From JANYIP01 sp031394045 (lineage in GTDB: Bacteria; Actinomycetota; Actinomycetes; Prado026): a stretch of 15,632 nt of DNA. The notes under the pieces were generated by a model. The model searched no databases, had not been told where the DNA came from, and was given only the letters and a program-made list of their open reading frames with translations. Below, in pieces: positions 13,039-15,632 of the stretch (within the stretch, counting starts at the first letter, position 1; each line of letters begins with the position of its first letter). The position numbers and the translations under genes were made by a program. Location: contig JANMWN010000124.1 of NCBI GenBank assembly GCA_031394045.1, positions 1 to 15,632 on the forward strand, read 5' to 3'.

Positions 13039-13688
13039 CGGTCCGCGTCCAGACCGGCCGCGGGCATCTGGTGCAGCCACCAGGCCAGGGCGGGCCCGAC
13101 TCCCAAGGCGAAGATCGCCGTACCCACACCGACCTTGCCCCCGAGCGCCCAGCCGAGCAGGAACGCCGAAAGCTCAAGGCAGGTGCGCACCGGGGCGACC
13201 CTCCAGCCGAACCGGTGCGTCAGCCCCGTCATCAGGCCGTCGCGCGGACCCGGCCCGAGGTTGGTCGTGAGGTACAGCGCGCCGCCGAGGGCGAGCAGCA
13301 ACGTCCCGGCCGCGACCTGGGCGAGCTGCAGGGGGACGGCGGTCGGGTGCGGCAGGAACAGGACGCCGAGACCGAGCGCGGCGGCGATCACCACGGCGTT
13401 GGCGATCGTCCCGATGCCGGGCCGCTCACCGAGGGGGATCCACAGCAGCAGGATCACGGCGCTGATGGCGAAGGTCGCGACCCCGATCGACAGGGGGCTG
13501 TGCCGGGCCACGCCCTCGGCCAGGACGGTCCAGGGTGAGTTGCCCAGCCGGGCCGTGATCAGCACCGCCTCCGCCAGGCCGAAGATCACCAGTCCGGCCA
13601 GCAGGACGCCGAAGGCGAGGGGACCGGTGCGCCAACGTGATCCGGTCGACGACCAGGGCGTGACCGGGATCTGGCGGGTGGTGGTCAC
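13035..13688 (-). CDS. YczE-like (YitT-related) multipass membrane protein
   Basis: A 217-residue membrane protein with about five hydrophobic segments. The family's marks are LAFGVLLAGLVIFGLAEAVLITARLGNSPWTVLAEGVARHSPLSIGVATF early on, then IPLGERPGIGTIANAVVIA and GGALYLTTNLGPGPRDGLMTGL. The 'GLGxGPRDGLM' turn and 'PWTVL..G' loop are what I associate with YczE/YyaS-type proteins, whose function is undefined. The first in-frame start codon is the GTG at 13688; it lacks a well-spaced ribosome site, so its start is uncertain. The stop codon overlaps the start of the deacetylase gene by 4 bases, so the two are co-translated. It is divergent from the HhH-GPD gene. Confidence 0.82.
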   Translation of the reverse strand: MTTTRQIPVTPWSSTGSRWRTGPLAFGVLLAGLVIFGLAEAVLITARLGNSPWTVLAEGVARHSPLSIGVATFAISAVILLLWIPLGERPGIGTIANAVVIAAALGLGVLFLPHPTAVPLQLAQVAAGTLLLALGGALYLTTNLGPGPRDGLMTGLTHRFGWRVAPVRTCLELSAFLLGWALGGKVGVGTAIFALGVGPALAWWLHQMPAAGLDADR

Positions 13689-13724
13689 AACGGCGAAGCG
13701 TACGGCCTCCCGGCGCGACCATTG

Positions 13725-13736
13725 CCTGCCGGCAGG
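13725..13736. promoter_or_regulatory. 12-bp perfect palindrome between divergent genes
   Basis: CCTGCCGGCAGG is self-complementary and stands in the middle of the 96-base gap between the YczE-like gene (minus) and the HhH-GPD gene (plus). Its place suits an operator acting on both genes. GC-rich palindromes arise easily by chance in this DNA, so the claim is weak. Confidence 0.3.
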
Positions 13737-13784
13737 GAGTAGGGTCCGGCGGGTCCCCCCTGCACGATGGTCGGAAAGGCTGCG

Positions 13785-14375
13785 ATGCGGACCCCCGCCC
13801 TGAGCCTGGCGCTGGAGAAGAACGCTGATGCGCTGCTCTCCCGCGACCCCTTCGCGCTGCTCACCGGGATGCTGCTCGACCAGCAGTTCCCGATGGAGCG
13901 GGCCTTTGCCGGGCCGTGGACGCTGGCCGGGCGGCTGGGTACGCCGGACCGGCTCGACCCGGTCGTCGTGGCCGGCTACGACCCCGAGGCGTTCGCGGAC
14001 CTGATGTCCCGTCCGCCCGCCGTGCACCGGTTTCCCGGGTCGATGGCCGGGCGGATCCAGGGGCTGGCCCGGGTGATCACAGACGAGTACGACGCGAACG
14101 CCTCCGCGCTCTGGGAGACCGCGGGGTCCGGGGCCGAGCTGCTCGCGCGGCTGCGGGCACTGCCCGGGTTCGGCGACCAGAAGGCGCGGATCTTCGTGGC
14201 GCTGCTCGGCAAGCAGCTGGGCGTACGCCCCGACGGGTGGCGCGAGGTGGCCGGAGCGTACGGCGAGGAGGGCAGCCGCCGTTCGGTGGCCGATGTCGTC
14301 GATGCCACCTCGCTGGGGGAGGTCCGGTCGTACAAGCAGCAGATGAAGGCCGCCAAGAAGGCAGCGACGGCCTGA
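13785..14375 (+). CDS. HhH-GPD-type base-excision DNA repair protein
   Basis: A 196-residue protein of the HhH-GPD superfamily, which contains DNA glycosylases that remove damaged bases. Evidence: ADALLSRDPFALLTGMLLDQQFPMERAF matches the first helices of the fold, with the Q-Q pair that inserts into DNA in family members. LRALPGFGDQKARIFVALLGKQL (about 123-145) is the helix-hairpin-helix with LPGFG at 126-130. Asp150 in GVRPDGW stands where the catalytic Asp is expected. It lacks the Cys cluster for iron-sulfur and the Lys of bifunctional enzymes (Gln-Lys follows the hairpin, but shifted), so a monofunctional glycosylase is likely. The lesion is unknown. The ATG at 13785 has GGAAAGG five bases upstream; an ATG at 13767 has none. 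Confidence 0.87.
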   Translation: MRTPALSLALEKNADALLSRDPFALLTGMLLDQQFPMERAFAGPWTLAGRLGTPDRLDPVVVAGYDPEAFADLMSRPPAVHRFPGSMAGRIQGLARVITDEYDANASALWETAGSGAELLARLRALPGFGDQKARIFVALLGKQLGVRPDGWREVAGAYGEEGSRRSVADVVDATSLGEVRSYKQQMKAAKKAATA

Positions 14376-14386
14376 TCTGGCCTGAT

Positions 14387-14406
14387 CCGGCCTGCCGGTC
14401 GGCCGG
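14387..14406 (+). terminator. Short GC hairpin after the repair gene
   Basis: CCGGCC (14387-14392) and GGCCGG (14401-14406) can pair over an 8-base loop, twelve bases past the HhH-GPD stop. It is preceded by a near-perfect 10-bp tandem repeat (cctgatctgg, cctgatccgg at 14371-14390). There is no T tract, so termination is only possible, not shown. Confidence 0.3.
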
Positions 14407-14422
14407 GGAGAGTCCGACGACT

Positions 14423-14428
14423 TACAAT
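14423..14428 (+). promoter_or_regulatory. Candidate -10 element of the sigma factor gene
   Basis: TACAAT matches the -10 consensus at five of six positions, striking in such GC-rich DNA. No good -35 lies 17-18 bases upstream. Transcription would start near 14435, leaving an untranslated leader of about 187 bases before the GTG at 14622. This also argues against an upstream in-frame ATG at 14427, which would overlap the -10 itself. Confidence 0.45.
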
Positions 14429-14621
14429 GTTCACAGATGTGCGCCTGACGGACGGGACACCATCGTGGCTCACCGCATCTCACCAGCTCCTCGCCACACT
14501 GGCGGGCGAGCTCGGGCGCCCATTGACGAGAGGGTCGTTCGTGCTGCCGACTGGCCAGCCTGATATCACAGTGAAACGGGATTCGAGCGTGCTGCGCGCC
14601 TTCGCAGCGGAGGGTGTAGTC

Positions 14622-15632
14622 GTGGCTGATCCAGCCGAGTCCGCACCGATCGTCCCCGCCAGGCGGGCGTCGGCGGCTTCGTCGCGCGCCGCGGCGGCCA
14701 AGCCTGTCCAGGCCAAGGTCGCGGCTCCCGCGCCGGCCAAGAAGGCCGCCGTCAAGGCAGCCGCTGCAGCCCCCGCCGCGGCCCCCGCTGCGGCACCCGC
14801 CAAGAAGGCCGCCGCCAAGGCGGTCAAGGCTGTCGCCGCGGTCAAGGCCGCACCTGCCGTCCCCGCTGTCCCTGGCGACCCGGGTGTCGAGGCCGAGCTC
14901 GCGGTGCCCGGCGAGCCGGTCGTCCCCGCCGTACCCGTAGCCGACGGCGATGCCGAAGCCGATGGTGACAAGGACGAGGCCGAGACCCCCGAGGACGAGG
15001 GCTTCGTGCTCTCGGACGTCGACGACACCGACGAGCCGATCCAGCAGGTCCAGGTCGCCGGCGCGACCGCTGACCCGGTCAAGGACTACCTCAAGCAGAT
15101 CGGCAAGGTCCCGCTGCTCAACGCCGAGCAGGAGGTCGAGCTGGCCAAGCGCATCGAGGCCGGGCTGTTCGCCGAGGAGAAGCTCGCGGCGGGCATCTCC
15201 AGTGCCAAGATCCGGGCCGAGTTCGACTGGATCGCCGAGGACGGCCGTCGCGCCAAGAACCACCTGCTCGAGGCCAACCTGCGCCTCGTGGTCTCGCTGG
15301 CCAAGCGCTACACCGGCCGCGGCATGCTCTTCCTCGACCTGATCCAGGAGGGCAACCTCGGCCTGATCCGGGCCGTGGAGAAGTTCGACTACACCAAGGG
15401 CTACAAGTTCTCGACGTACGCCACCTGGTGGATCCGGCAGGCGATCACCCGCGCCATGGCCGACCAGGCGCGGACCATCCGGATCCCGGTGCACATGGTC
15501 GAGGTCATCAACAAGCTGGCCCGCGTCCAGCGGCAGATGCTCCAGGACCTGGGCCGCGAGCCCACGCCCGAGGAGCTCGCCAAGGAGCTCGACATGACCC
15601 CTGAGAAGGTCATCGAGGTGCAGAAGTACGGC
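14622..15632 (+). CDS. sigA: Primary RNA polymerase sigma factor (RpoD/SigA/HrdB), 3' end outside the window
   Basis: 337 codons are present and the frame is open at the window edge. Residues 1-110 are low-complexity, with KPVQAK, PAKKAA and AAPAAAPAAAP runs; they replace or mask a classical region 1.1. An acidic block with FVLSDVDD follows. Region 1.2 begins near 151 (DPVKDYLKQIGKVPLLNAEQE). Region 2 begins near 219 (NLRLVVSLAKRYTGRG, then LDLIQEGNLGLIRAVEKFDY, YKFSTYATWWIRQAI). Region 3 begins near 290 (IRIPVHMVE; GREPTPEELAKELDM). The match to Streptomyces HrdB from region 1.2 on is nearly identical as I recall it, so this is the essential sigma factor that directs core RNA polymerase to housekeeping promoters. 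The GTG start has GGAGGG eight bases upstream. A GTG at 14571 and an ATG at 14427 share the frame but lack ribosome sites. Confidence 0.95.
   Translation, partial: MADPAESAPIVPARRASAASSRAAAAKPVQAKVAAPAPAKKAAVKAAAAAPAAAPAAAPAKKAAAKAVKAVAAVKAAPAVPAVPGDPGVEAELAVPGEPVVPAVPVADGDAEADGDKDEAETPEDEGFVLSDVDDTDEPIQQVQVAGATADPVKDYLKQIGKVPLLNAEQEVELAKRIEAGLFAEEKLAAGISSAKIRAEFDWIAEDGRRAKNHLLEANLRLVVSLAKRYTGRGMLFLDLIQEGNLGLIRAVEKFDYTKGYKFSTYATWWIRQAITRAMADQARTIRIPVHMVEVINKLARVQRQMLQDLGREPTPEELAKELDMTPEKVIEVQKYG

Noticed and set aside
14427..14621. ATG start for the sigma factor at 14427
   Set aside because: The frame is open, but the ATG lies in the best -10 candidate, has no ribosome site, and the encoded residues show no sigma-factor character; the GTG at 14622 has GGAGGG.
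13035..15494. 819-codon minus-strand open frame
   Set aside because: Only its last ~217 codons (13035-13688) look like a real protein. The rest is antisense to the repair and sigma factor genes and has a Gly/Arg/Leu composition typical of a shadow frame.
1..15632. Defence island, secondary-metabolite cluster or mobile element
   Set aside because: No transposase, integrase, toxin-antitoxin, restriction, reverse transcriptase or Cas-like gene and no shift in composition; the genes are of the conserved housekeeping kind.

Overview
The window is high-GC (third codon positions nearly all G or C), dense, and uses GTG and TTG starts freely. This, with DUF5302, DUF4192, a met(Y)-met(X) pair and a primary sigma factor with a long Ala/Lys/Pro head, points to an actinobacterium, most likely of the Nocardioidaceae type (inference from gene style; no marker for a genus). 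No insertion sequence, integrase, phage gene, CRISPR array, tRNA or rRNA was found. It reads as ordinary core chromosome.

Layout. 1-166: 5' end of a small hypothetical gene on the minus strand, whose start overlaps a divergent zinc alcohol dehydrogenase (165-1223). A same-strand run follows: DUF5302 protein, DUF445 membrane protein and UPF0303/heme-degrading-domain protein (1225-3261). 3262-3673 is non-coding. It holds a possible promoter, at least six compact hairpins (five capped by the same GCAA tetraloop) and a 15-bp intrinsic terminator that ends 38 bases before the TTG start of a DMT/EamA-like transporter (3674-4495). I call it a structured RNA that I cannot name; it is the best novelty candidate here. 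Next come a YghZ-type aldo/keto reductase (4543-5568) convergent with a glyoxalase-like protein (5592-6230, minus), then a 311-base gap with a strong hairpin and a doubtful 34-codon ORF.

6542-8813: a secreted CAP-domain protein, a short gap with two DnaA-box-like sites, a DUF4192 protein and a small winged-helix regulator. 8832-9884 (minus) encodes a Pro/Ala-rich protein with a C-terminal coiled coil, divergent from a two-gene methionine operon: O-acetylhomoserine sulfhydrylase (metY) and homoserine O-acetyltransferase (metX), 5 bases apart. MetX makes the O-acetylhomoserine that MetY converts to homocysteine with sulfide. Convergent to it is a minus-strand pair, a YczE-like membrane protein and a NodB-type polysaccharide deacetylase, joined by an ATGA overlap. 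Finally, on the plus strand, an HhH-GPD base-excision repair protein and the first 337 codons of the primary sigma factor, cut by the window edge.

Starts were chosen by Shine-Dalgarno match, signal peptide or family alignment from memory. No database search was run.
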